Shown: piece after piece, positions 27,653-37,000 of the stretch
How the letters are laid out: the number at the start of each line of letters is the position of its first letter
Numbering within the stretch: position 1 is the stretch's first letter
From: Mycobacterium sp.
GTDB lineage: Bacteria; Actinomycetota; Actinomycetes; Mycobacteriales; Mycobacteriaceae
NCBI GenBank assembly: GCA_021732005.1
Contig: JAKFVT010000002.1
Location: forward strand, 1 to 64,000
Length of the DNA stretch: 64,000 nucleotides
Reading direction: 5' to 3'
Translations under genes and position numbers: made by a program
The notes under the pieces: model-generated
Database searches by the model: none
Told to the model about the DNA's origin: nothing
The model's input: only the letters and a program-made list of their open reading frames with translations

Positions 27653-29686
27653 CTAGTCGAGGTCCAGCGCGGAGGTGTCGACACGGGCAGCCACATCGGC
27701 CATCCACGTGCGTCGGCCCTCTGGCGGTCCGCCGAACAACGTATGGTGCAGCTTCTTGTCGTCGTCATCGAGATGGACCCGAATCACGGTGCGGCGCTGA
27801 GGATCCAGCACGGTGTTCCAGAAGTCGTCGGCGTCCATCTCGCCGAGGCCTTTGTTGCGCTGCACCTCCACCCGCTTCTTGGAGGTGTCCTTCAACTTCG
27901 CGACAGCGGCGTCGCGCTCGGATTCGTCCTGACAGTAGATCCGCTCGTCACCGTTCTTGACCACGAACAATGGCGGCAGCGTCACGTAGACCATTCCGGC
28001 CTCGACGAGCGGGCGGTAGAAGTCCAGGAACATCGAGATCAGGCTCGAGTTGATGTTGCCGCCATCGGGGTCGGCGTCGGAGGCGAACAGGATCCGGTCA
28101 TAGCGGCATTGCTCGGGGTCGCAGTTGTCCCGAACCCCGCATCCCAGGATGCGTTCGATGGAATCGAACTCGTCCTTGGCCCGAGCCTTGCTCAGGGCGA
28201 ACCCATAGACGTTGGGCGGCTTGCCTTTCAGTGGGAAGGCGGCCTGAAAGGTCGCGTCGCGCGCGGCTTTGATGGTGCCGAGCGCCGAGTCGCCCTCGCA
28301 CAGGAACAGCTCCGCGCCGGAGCCGCGCCCGGTTTCCCTGCTGGGCAGCAGTTTCGGGGGTAGCGACAGATTCGTGCCCAGGCCCTTGGCTTTCGATGCC
28401 GCACGGGAGCGGGCTTTGGCGCCTTCTGCACTGCGCCGCGCCCTGGCGAATTCCAGCGCCAGCTTCGTCCACAGCGACACCGCGTCGCCGTTGGCCGGGT
28501 TGGCCGCCCAGACGGTCACACTGCGCGCCACGTCCGGGGCCATCGCCAGATTCAGCGACCGAGACGACACCGCTGTCTTGGCCTGGGAGTCCCACGACAC
28601 GTCGGGGGCGCGAGTGTCGACGGCCAGTGCGGTGACTGCCGCGAAATCCTGTGGCTCGGGGCCTTCTTCGCCCTTGGCCAGGCCCAGGTCGCGAATCCGG
28701 GATGCGCGGTCGGCCAGCGCCTCGGACACTCCCTTCATCGCCGCCGTCAGGTGCGACCCGCCGCCCGGGGTGCGCACGGTGTTGCAGAACGCGGCCACCG
28801 TCGCCGGCTCGGCCGGGCCCGCCGTCAACGACCACCGGAACGGCGTCGGGCCACGGCTGGTGGTGTACTCGCCCCGGCCCTCCACGACAGCCCGTACGGC
28901 GGGTGCCGGGGTGTCGGCGGCGGTGCACATGAGGTCTAGCAGTGTGTCGGTACCCCAGGGGCCGTCAAACGGCGCGAGCAGGGCCGGCGGGATCTCCTCG
29001 CCGGGCCACCCCTCGTCGACGACGATCAAGTGCACACCGGGCGACATCCGCGCCGCCGCATGGGCGCGCAGCAGCACCTCGCCGATGTCGACGCGGGAAT
29101 CAGGCACGACGGCGGAGTCGAACAGGATGCGCACTTCGGTGCCCTGAGCGTCGGGCTTCCGGTTGCTGGTGCCGCGAAGTTTCTGTGTGTCGGAACGGGT
29201 GAACGGCGCATCCGGGTCGAAGTCGGTGCCCTCGAACACGCCGGGATAGCCCTTGCCGAAGCTCTGCAGGTAGGTCTTTCCGGCCCGGCGCACCGAGACG
29301 TCGGTGCGCGCGGAGATGAAGACGGCTGCGGCCGCGCCGATTCCGTTCAGGCCGGCTCCGGTGCTGGTGGCGTCGGTGTGCGCGGAGAATTTCCCACCGG
29401 CCCGTGCGGTGCCCAGCGTTTTGACGATGCCGTTCTTTCCGGTCGTCGGGTCGGTGTCGACGGGCAACCCGCGCCCGTCGTCGGCAACGCTGACCGATCC
29501 GTCGGCGTGCAGCGTGATGGTCACCCTGGACCCGCCGTGACTGGGATCAGCGACCTCTTCCACCGCGTTGTCGATCAGTTCCCGCAAGGCGGTGTTCAGA
29601 ACGTCCAGACCGAGGTTGACCGCCGGCCGAAGGCGTGTGTGCTGGACATCGTCGAGCTCGGTGATGTCAGCGGCGGTGTAGCTCAC
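27653..29686 (-). CDS. Type II topoisomerase GyrB/ParE-like ATPase subunit (TopoNM-like)
   Basis: ATPase subunit of 677 aa. The GHKL ATPase has ELIDNAVEEV (catalytic Glu, metal Asn), VADDGRGLPVD and TSTGAGLNGIGAAAAVF. The TOPRIM domain has FLCEGDSALG, PLKGKPPNVYG, ASDADPDGGNINSSL and RNKGLGEMDADDFW. GTG 29686 is chosen for the AAAGGG upstream and because it precedes the conserved region; ATG 29770 would add 28 residues. It is cotranscribed with the GyrA-like subunit and divergent from the MarR gene across about 190 bases. Its residues differ enough from gyrase GyrB to be a separate lineage, as expected of TopoNM. Confidence 0.88.
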   Translation of the reverse strand: MSYTAADITELDDVQHTRLRPAVNLGLDVLNTALRELIDNAVEEVADPSHGGSRVTITLHADGSVSVADDGRGLPVDTDPTTGKNGIVKTLGTARAGGKFSAHTDATSTGAGLNGIGAAAAVFISARTDVSVRRAGKTYLQSFGKGYPGVFEGTDFDPDAPFTRSDTQKLRGTSNRKPDAQGTEVRILFDSAVVPDSRVDIGEVLLRAHAAARMSPGVHLIVVDEGWPGEEIPPALLAPFDGPWGTDTLLDLMCTAADTPAPAVRAVVEGRGEYTTSRGPTPFRWSLTAGPAEPATVAAFCNTVRTPGGGSHLTAAMKGVSEALADRASRIRDLGLAKGEEGPEPQDFAAVTALAVDTRAPDVSWDSQAKTAVSSRSLNLAMAPDVARSVTVWAANPANGDAVSLWTKLALEFARARRSAEGAKARSRAASKAKGLGTNLSLPPKLLPSRETGRGSGAELFLCEGDSALGTIKAARDATFQAAFPLKGKPPNVYGFALSKARAKDEFDSIERILGCGVRDNCDPEQCRYDRILFASDADPDGGNINSSLISMFLDFYRPLVEAGMVYVTLPPLFVVKNGDERIYCQDESERDAAVAKLKDTSKKRVEVQRNKGLGEMDADDFWNTVLDPQRRTVIRVHLDDDDKKLHHTLFGGPPEGRRTWMADVAARVDTSALDLD

Positions 29687-29840
29687 GTCTGGCCCTTTCC
29701 CTTGAATGCATCGCCGGTGGAATCGTAAGCGGCCGGTACGACTTTCTCGTGCAGCCGCAAGGGTGGCCATGCTTACAGCACGACATCAGCCCAGGTCACG
29801 GGCGTTTCTAGGACGGCGCGTCGGCTCAGGGCAATGAGTT

Positions 29841-29861
29841 GTGCACAAGTAAATTGTGTAC
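29841..29861 (+). promoter_or_regulatory. OhrR/MarR-type operator
   Basis: Inverted repeat GTGCACAA-GTAAA-TTGTGTAC with 7 of 8 matched positions, 14 bases before the regulator ATG. The A/T-rich TTGT/ACAA half-sites are typical of OhrR operators. It overlaps a possible -10 region (TACGAT at 29859), so binding would block the regulator's own operon. Confidence 0.65.
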
Positions 29862-29875
29862 GATATGGTGACTGC

Positions 29876-30313
29876 ATGGCTGGTCCGCGCCTGGATGAAC
29901 AACTGTGCTTCGCGCTGTACTCGGCGTCGCGGGCGGTCACTGCCGCCTACCGCCCGATGCTGGATGAACTCGACCTGACCTATCCGCAATACCTGGTGCT
30001 GCTGGTGCTCTGGGAAGAGGAGCCGTGCACGGTGAGCCATCTCGGCGACCGGCTCCATCTCGATTCGGGCACCCTGTCGCCCCTCCTCAAACGTCTCGAA
30101 TCGGCCGGCTTCGTGCGTCGGCAGCGCAGCGCGACCGACGAGCGACGCGTCGACATCACCCTCACGGCCAAGGGGCGTGCCCTCGAAGAGCGGGCGGCGT
30201 GCATTCCGGACCGGCTGTTGGGCTCCGACGATTCGGCCGCCGCGGATCTCGCGGCGCTGCGCGAAGCACTGCACCTGATCACCGCGGAACTGCACGCCCG
30301 CACCACCAACTGA
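29876..30313 (+). CDS. MarR-family regulator, OhrR type
   Basis: Winged-helix repressor of 145 aa. LDEQLCFALYSASRA contains the N-terminal Cys that OhrR proteins use to sense organic peroxides. TVSHLGDRLHLDSGTLSPLL is the recognition region and RSATDERRVDITLT the wing. No ohr gene follows; the next gene is a DoxX protein in the same direction. The inverted repeat just upstream suggests autoregulation. Confidence 0.88.
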   Translation: MAGPRLDEQLCFALYSASRAVTAAYRPMLDELDLTYPQYLVLLVLWEEEPCTVSHLGDRLHLDSGTLSPLLKRLESAGFVRRQRSATDERRVDITLTAKGRALEERAACIPDRLLGSDDSAAADLAALREALHLITAELHARTTN

Positions 30314-30347
30314 TTTCTCCCACCCGAGTCCTACGAAAGGCTGACCC

Positions 30348-30767
30348 ATGTCCGAACTGCCTCCACCCCCGCCGACCACCCGTGCGCGAACGATCGCCCG
30401 GCTGGTTCTCGCGGGTGCGATGATCTTCGCCGGATTCAGCCATTTGTTCTGGGCGCGTGAGGAATTCCAGGCTCAGGTGCCGCGGTGGGTGCCGATGGAC
30501 GCCGACGGTGTTGTCATGGCTTCCGGAGGTGTCGAGATCACACTGGGCGTGGGGTTGGCTCTACTGAACCGGGACCGTGTGCTGGTGGGCAGGCTGCTGG
30601 CGGCGTTCTTCATCCTGATCTTCCCGGGCAACATCGCGCAGTACGTCAACCACGCGGACGGCTTCGGTCTCAACAGTGACACCAGTCGCTTCGTGAGGCT
30701 CCTGTTTCAACCGGTGCTCATCGCGTGGGCGCTGTGGGCGACGGGAATTCCGCGCGCGAAGCGGTGA
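30348..30767 (+). CDS. DoxX-family membrane protein
   Basis: Integral membrane protein of 139 aa with four predicted helices (IARLVLAGAMIFAGFSHLFW, VMASGGVEITLGVGLALL, LLAAFFILIFPGNIAQYV, LFQPVLIAWALWATGI), matching the DoxX/DUF4345-like group. It lies 34 bases after the OhrR-type gene and is probably its regulated partner, perhaps acting in redox stress. The start ATG 30348 has GAAAGG upstream. Confidence 0.82.
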   Translation: MSELPPPPPTTRARTIARLVLAGAMIFAGFSHLFWAREEFQAQVPRWVPMDADGVVMASGGVEITLGVGLALLNRDRVLVGRLLAAFFILIFPGNIAQYVNHADGFGLNSDTSRFVRLLFQPVLIAWALWATGIPRAKR

Positions 30768-30777
30768 CGGCGACGGG

Positions 30778-32049
30778 TCAGCTCGTGGCCCCGCTTCGGC
30801 GCGCCATGATCGCCTCGGCGACTCGGCGTCCACTCACCAGCGCACCCTGGATCGACGCCGTGTCTCGATGGTCACCGCACAACCACAGTCCGTCCGGACT
30901 GCGCACGGGGCGCCTGACCACCAGGGGCGCGGGCTGGGCGGGCAACGCATCCGGAATCTCGTGCCGGGCAACCAATGTCCACGCCGCCGCGTCCAGACCG
31001 AGTATGTCGGCGGCGTGTTGGCGCAGCACTGCCTCCGGCGGTGTTCGGCGCTGTGGCCCGATGAGCGCCGATGCGGCGATGAGGTGGCGGCCCGGTGGCG
31101 CGTAGGTCGGCGCTGCCGAGCTGATCACCGCGGTGTTGAGAACAGGTCCCCGCGGCTCGGCCCGGCCGTCGACACTCAGCATTGCCGGCCTGGGCGGCAG
31201 CTCGTCGACGGCCCACCAGTCGGTCACGACCCCCTTCATGGCCGGCGGGGGTGCACCCGTCAGCACGCTGCTTGCGGGTGCATCGGCGGCAACGACCACC
31301 TCACGGGCGCGTACCGTCACGTCTCCGTCGGTGACCGCCCAGTCGGCTCCGGCGCGCGAGATGTGAGTCACCTTGTGCAGCAAGTGAATCCGGTCAGAGA
31401 TCGGGGTGGCGAGCAATGCGGGTAACGCCTGCATGCCATCGGCCGGCAGGCCCGGAACGCCGAGCGCGAACATCCGCGTCAGCAGGAGAGCGAAGGCGTT
31501 GGATGTGGAGCCGGTGTCGTCGAGGAGCACGCCCGCCAGGAAGCGGTCGAGCACGCGGCGGGTGATGCCGTCGACACCGCAGTGATCAAGGGCGTCCCGA
31601 AGATTCGTGTCGTGGTGCGCCGCGGTCAGAACCCGCGGACGCAGGGCGGGAGCAGCCCATCGAAGCAGGGCCGCCACCTGGCGCGGCGACAAGCCGCCGC
31701 GCATCAGCATGCGCGGTACTTCGCGTGGCTGCCGCAGCGGATGAACCCACTTCACGCGATCGTGGTCGCGACGGACGACAACGCCGGCATCGAACGGCTG
31801 CAGTCTCAGGTCGCCGACCGGCACCGCTCGTTGAAGCGCAGGATAGGCGGGATTGAGCACCTGGAAGCCGTGGTCGCAGCGAAATCCGTCGACCACGTCG
31901 GTACGGATGCGGCCGCCCACCCGATCCTCGGCCTCCCATACCGCCACCTCGTGCCCGCGCTCGGCCAGCACAACCGCGCACCGCAAGCCCGCGAGACCGG
32001 CGCCGATCACCAGTACGTCGCAGTCGTCGACTCCGGGGTGCTCACTCAT
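30778..32049 (-). CDS. FAD-dependent amine-oxidase/desaturase-like oxidoreductase
   Basis: Flavoprotein of 423 aa. DVLVIGAGLAGLRCAVVLAE is the GxGxxG Rossmann start, followed by EAEDRVGGRIRTD (motif of amine oxidase, phytoene desaturase and protoporphyrinogen oxidase groups), and near the end SPDGLWLCGDHRDTASIQGA holds the FAD-binding GD motif. Substrate unknown. ATG 32049 has GGAG upstream. It converges on the DoxX gene and is divergent from the halogenase/PKS cluster, so it might share that cluster's regulation. Confidence 0.85.
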   Translation of the reverse strand: MSEHPGVDDCDVLVIGAGLAGLRCAVVLAERGHEVAVWEAEDRVGGRIRTDVVDGFRCDHGFQVLNPAYPALQRAVPVGDLRLQPFDAGVVVRRDHDRVKWVHPLRQPREVPRMLMRGGLSPRQVAALLRWAAPALRPRVLTAAHHDTNLRDALDHCGVDGITRRVLDRFLAGVLLDDTGSTSNAFALLLTRMFALGVPGLPADGMQALPALLATPISDRIHLLHKVTHISRAGADWAVTDGDVTVRAREVVVAADAPASSVLTGAPPPAMKGVVTDWWAVDELPPRPAMLSVDGRAEPRGPVLNTAVISSAAPTYAPPGRHLIAASALIGPQRRTPPEAVLRQHAADILGLDAAAWTLVARHEIPDALPAQPAPLVVRRPVRSPDGLWLCGDHRDTASIQGALVSGRRVAEAIMARRSGATS

Positions 32050-32264
32050 TGCTGTCTCCGGCCGTCCAGTCCTCCAACACATCACCAGCTTCCCAGCGTG
32101 ACGGCAATCTCGACGCAGACGTCAGCAATCGGTAATGGCTCTCGACATGGCACCCCTGCCGTCGCTGTGATTCGCTCGAAGCAGCGCTTCGTCAAGGTCT
32201 GGCGTCGCGATGCAATGAGCGATCCGGTGCCGAGACGTTGCCTGTCGCAAGAGCGCCGCCATGC

Positions 32265-32288
32265 GTACCCGTCAAATATGCGGGGTAC
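32265..32288 (+). promoter_or_regulatory. GTACCC-N12-GGGTAC inverted repeat
   Basis: Perfect 6-bp arms with a 12-base spacer, about 30 bases before the halogenase-like start, in the 270-base divergent gap. Candidate operator or promoter element for the PKS cluster; no binding protein can be named. The rest of the gap holds nothing recognisable. Confidence 0.35.
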
Positions 32289-32319
32289 CCATCGGCCACG
32301 ACTCGAGGGAGGTCACGGG

Positions 32320-34089
32320 GTGGATGCCCAAGCGCAGGTCTCGCAGTTGGGTCGCGAACGCCGCGAGGCCCTCGCCCGGCGCATCCGGTCTCGGATGTCG
32401 CAGGCCGACGGGCCGTCCGTCGATCACGATGTGAGTGTCGTGGGTGGCGGCGCTGCGGCTCTGACCCTGGCTCTGGAACTTCGCCGGGCGCGGCCGACCA
32501 CGCGGGTCCAGGTGATCGAACCCCACGTCCACCCGGTCCCGGAGATGACCCACACGGTGGGGGAGTCGACCGTCGAGGTGTCGGCTCACTACCTGCGCGA
32601 CCGCCTCGGCCTGGGCGATCACCTGAGCACCGCGCAGATCCGCAAGATGGGGTTGCGGATGTTTTTCTCCGTCGATCGCAACACCGACATTGCCCAACGG
32701 ATGGAGCTCGGCAGTTCGTCGTTCGTGCCGCAGGTGACCTATCAGATCGACCGCGGACGATTGGAGAACGAACTCAGCCGGCGCTGCCTGGCGGAGGGTG
32801 TCGAGATCACCCACGGTCGGGTCAGCGCAGTGGAGCTGAGCGAGGGCGACGGTCCTCACACCATTTCGGTCCAGGACGGTGACTCCACCACGCAGACCAC
32901 GGCACGGTGGGTGGTCGACGCATCGGGACGCAACCGATTCCTGCCCCGCCATTTGAATATCCGGCAGGCCAACGCACACGATTGCAACGCCATATGGTTC
33001 CGTGTCGCAACGGAGATCGACGTCGGCCGGTGGAGCGACGACCCCGACTGGCAGAGCCGCCTGGTCGAAGGCGACCGCGCGTTGTCCACCAATCACCTGA
33101 TGGGCGAAGGCTACTGGGTCTGGCTGATCCGCCTCGCGTCCGGCGCCACCAGCGTCGGCATCGTCGCCGACCCGGCCTACCACCCGTTCGACACCTTCAA
33201 CACGCTCGCCAAGGCCACCACCTGGCTGCGCGAACATGAGCCCCAGTGCGCGGCCGTGGTCGAGGAGCACGCGAACGACATCCAGGACTTCCGCGTGATG
33301 AAGAAGTACAGCCACGGCGCGGCACAGGTTTACGACGGCACCGCCCGTTGGTGCTTGACCGGCGACGCGGGCATATTCCTTGACCCGCTCTACTCGTCGG
33401 GCTTGGATCTCGTCGCGATCGGAAACGGTCTGATCACCGACATGATCACCCGCGAACTCGACGGTGACGATGTCGTCGCGCGCGCGCAGATCAGTGACAC
33501 ACTCTTCCGCTCGCTCACCGAAATGTGGCTTGCGGTGTACCAGGACCAGTACTCGCTGATGGGCGTGCCGAGTGTGATGTCGGCGAAGATAATCTGGGAC
33601 GTCGCCTTCTATTGGGGATTCATCGGTCTGCTGTACGTCAACGGCCGGTATGTGAACCTCGCCGATGATCCCGGCTTCGTCCCTCATCTCGACGGGCTCA
33701 TCGCTCTGAGCAACCGGGTGCAAAAGTTCTTCCGCGAGTGGGCAGCGGTCGAAACCGGAACTCCCACTGTGCCGTTCGTCGACCTGTACTCACCGTTGAA
33801 CTTCATGGTGGCCCTGCACAAAGCGATGATGGGCCCGAGTGAGAACTTCGACGAGCAGTTCGACACCAACGCCGACATGCTGCGCCGACTGGCCGGGCAG
33901 CTGGTCGAGACGGTCCTCGCCGAGAAGTCGGTGATGTTCGGCGACGACGACGTCATGCACCAGGTGCAGGAGTGGCAACGGGATCCACTGCTGCACGAGT
34001 TGCGCTCCGCCTACCGCCGGCGGCAGGACAACGATCCCCTCAGCAGCGACTGGATTGTCAGCACCTCGCCCGCCCTTCAGACGAGCTGA
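32320..34089 (+). CDS. Flavin-dependent halogenase-like oxidoreductase
   Basis: FAD enzyme of 589 aa. VSVVGGGAAALTLALELRRA is the dinucleotide-binding site, HTVGESTVEVS resembles the GEST motif, and GDAGIFLDPLYSSGLDL the second FAD motif of halogenases. The halogenase fingerprint WxWxIP appears as WVWLIR, with Pro replaced by Arg, so halogenation is uncertain; hydroxylation or another oxidation is possible. GTG 32320 has GGGAGG seven bases upstream; the frame runs far upstream through DNA antisense to the neighbour and is not used. It is three bases from the PKS gene and is probably a tailoring enzyme for its product. Confidence 0.78.
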   Translation: MDAQAQVSQLGRERREALARRIRSRMSQADGPSVDHDVSVVGGGAAALTLALELRRARPTTRVQVIEPHVHPVPEMTHTVGESTVEVSAHYLRDRLGLGDHLSTAQIRKMGLRMFFSVDRNTDIAQRMELGSSSFVPQVTYQIDRGRLENELSRRCLAEGVEITHGRVSAVELSEGDGPHTISVQDGDSTTQTTARWVVDASGRNRFLPRHLNIRQANAHDCNAIWFRVATEIDVGRWSDDPDWQSRLVEGDRALSTNHLMGEGYWVWLIRLASGATSVGIVADPAYHPFDTFNTLAKATTWLREHEPQCAAVVEEHANDIQDFRVMKKYSHGAAQVYDGTARWCLTGDAGIFLDPLYSSGLDLVAIGNGLITDMITRELDGDDVVARAQISDTLFRSLTEMWLAVYQDQYSLMGVPSVMSAKIIWDVAFYWGFIGLLYVNGRYVNLADDPGFVPHLDGLIALSNRVQKFFREWAAVETGTPTVPFVDLYSPLNFMVALHKAMMGPSENFDEQFDTNADMLRRLAGQLVETVLAEKSVMFGDDDVMHQVQEWQRDPLLHELRSAYRRRQDNDPLSSDWIVSTSPALQTS

Positions 34090-34092
34090 CCG

Positions 34093-37000
34093 GTGCCCAC
34101 GCTCAGTGACCACAGTGGCCGCGAACCGCTGGCCATCATCGGTATCGGCTGCCGCCTGCCCGGCGGGTCCGATTCGGTGGACAGTCTGTGGAACCTTCTC
34201 TGCAGCGAGACGGACGCCACCTGTGTCGTTCCCGAGTCGCGCTGGAACGCCGATCGCTATCACGATCCCAACCCGGCCAAGGTGGGCAAGATTGTGACCC
34301 GCCGCGGCGGGTTCCTCAGCGAGATCGACCAATTCGATCCCCAGTTCTTCGGGATCTCGCCCCGCGAGGCGCATTCCCTCGACCCGCAGCAGCGCCTTCT
34401 CCTCCACGTCGCGTGGGAGGCGCTGGAGGACGGTGGACTTCCCGCCGACAGCCTCGCCGGTGGCGACGTCGGGGTCTTCATCGGCGGCTTCACCCTCGAC
34501 TATCAACTGCTGCAGAACCAAGGCCGTACCAGTCGCTACCGGTTCAAGGCGCATTCGGCCACCGGGATGATGATGACAATGCTGGCCAATAGGCTCTCGC
34601 ACGCATTCGACTTCCGCGGTCCCAGCGTGACGGTCGACACGGCCTGCTCGGGTTCGCTTGTCGCCGTACACCTTGCCGCACAGAGTATCTGGAACGGTGA
34701 GTGTGCCGTCGCGCTGGCCGGCGGGGTGAACATCATGGGCGGGCCCAACACGGCGATCGCGGAGTCCAAGAGCGGATTCCTCAGTCCCGAGGGACGTTCC
34801 AAAGCCTTCAGTGATTCCGCCGACGGTTACGCCCGCGGCGAAGGCGGCGCCATCGTCGTCATCAAACCGCTGCACCGAGCGCTCGACGACGGCGACGACA
34901 TCTATGCCCAGATCCTCGGCACCGCAGTGTCGCAGGACGGTCACACCGACGGCATCACCGTGCCGCGTCAGGAGGCTCAGGAAGCCGCCATCAGGCTGGC
35001 CTTGGAGCGAGCAGGCGTCGCGGCCAACGACATCGGATATGTCGAAGCGCATGGCACCGGAACGCCCGTCGGCGATCCGATCGAGATGCGCGCCCTGGCC
35101 AGTGCGCTGACAGCCGACCGACCCCCGGCCGATCCGCTTCTGATCGGGTCGATCAAGACCAACATCGGCCACCTCGAAGCGGGGGCCGGTATAGCCGGGC
35201 TGATCAAGGGTGCGCTGGTGGCCAAACACGGCTACATTCCGGCCAACCTGCATCTGAACGAGCCGACCCGCCACGTCTCCCTGACGGAACTCAAGATCGA
35301 CGTGCCCGCGACCGGCCGGCCGTTCCCCGCCGACAAGCGACGGCTCGTCGGCGTCAACTCGTTCGGCTTCGGCGGTACCAATGCTCATGTGGTGCTCGCG
35401 GAGCCACCCGCCACGGTCGCACCCACCCCCGAATCGCTCGCACCGCAACTGCCTGCGGTACTTCCGATCTCGGCGCGCAGCGAGGAGGCCCTGGTTGCGG
35501 CGGCCGACCGGCTCGCCGGACATCTCGACGCGAACCCGGACGTCACACTGTCGGATCTCCAGTACACGCTCGGCTTGCGCCGCTCACACCTGAACTACCG
35601 GCATGTCGTCATCGCCGACAGCAACGACGATGCACGGCAACAACTTCGACTCCTGGCCGACGGTGGTCCGATCTCGGGACGAACCGCAGGTACCGCGCCC
35701 AAGCTAGCCTTCGTCTGTACGGGGATGGGCCCGCAGTGGTGGCGGATGTGCCGGGGACTTCTCGACGTCCTTCCCGCCTTCACCGACAGCATCCTGCGCA
35801 GCGATCGCGAGCTTGCGCAGTACACCGGGTGGTCCCTCGTCGACGAACTGCGACGCGACGAGACAAGCTCGCGGATGACCGAAACCGAGGTGGCGCAGCC
35901 GGCCAACTTCGCTGTCCAGATCGCTCTGGCGGAACAGCTGGCCCAGTACGGGATCCGTCCGCACGCCGTAATCGGGCACAGCGCAGGCGAAGTCGCCGCG
36001 CATCACCTCGCCGGCCTACTAACCTTCGAGCAAGCGATCGAGGTCGTCTACCACCGGAGCCGACTCCAGCAGCGCACCAGCGGGCAGGGCCGGATGCTCG
36101 CGGTCGGCACGGACGCCGATTCGCTGATGCGGGTGATGAACCCGCAGTTGCAGGCCGAATTCGGCAAGCGGATCTCGATAGCGGCGATCAACAGCCCATC
36201 TGCGGTCACCGTGGCCGGCGACGCGGACGTTCTCGCCGTGTTGGCTCCGCAATTGGATGAGCTCGGCATCTTCAACCGGTATCTCACCGGAAAGGTGCCG
36301 TACCACACGCATTTCATGGATGCGATAAAAGATGATCTGCTCGGCGCGCTCGACGGAATGTCGTCGAAGGATACCACCATTCCGCTGTATTCGACAGTCA
36401 CCGGTGAGCGGTTGGACGGGTATCAGGCCGGCGCCGCGTATTGGTGGCAGAACACGCGGACGACGGTGCTCTTCGAGCCTGGGATCCGGCGAATGGTGGA
36501 GGACGGTTACACCCACTTCGTCGAGCTGGGTCCGCACCCGGCCTTGTCGGCGTCGATCTTGGAAACCGCGGGCCAGCAGAAAGTCTCGGTGACCGCGGTC
36601 CAGCGACGCGACCAGGACGACGTCCGCAGCCTGCTCAATTGCGTTGGCACGCTGCACTGCAACGGCCACGACGTCGCGTGGGGCGCACTCCAGCACCGCG
36701 AGGGCGCCCGCCCGGTGAAGCTACCGAGCTACCCGTGGCAGACCAAACGCTTCTGGAATGAAACCCGGGAAGCCACCGAAGCGTTGTTCTACAAGCCGGT
36801 GCATCCCCTTCTCGGACAGCGGATCAGTGCGCTGCACCCGACCTGGGAAGCAGAACTGAGCACCGTGTTCAACCCGTTCATCGCCGACCATCGGGTGCAG
36901 GGAAGTGTGGTCGTGCCGGGAGCGGTCTACGTGGAGATGGGTATGGCGGTGGCGAACGCCGTCTACGGCTCGGACTTCAGTGTCGACAACCTGGTGCTGC

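Noticed and set aside
25454..28363. Open frame of 969 codons on the plus strand
   Set aside because: It is antisense to the two topoisomerase genes, which have complete catalytic motifs. High GC keeps the opposite frame open.
31582..32319. Upstream extension of the halogenase-like gene
   Set aside because: This part is antisense to the FAD oxidoreductase and shows no halogenase similarity; GTG 32320 with GGGAGG fits better.
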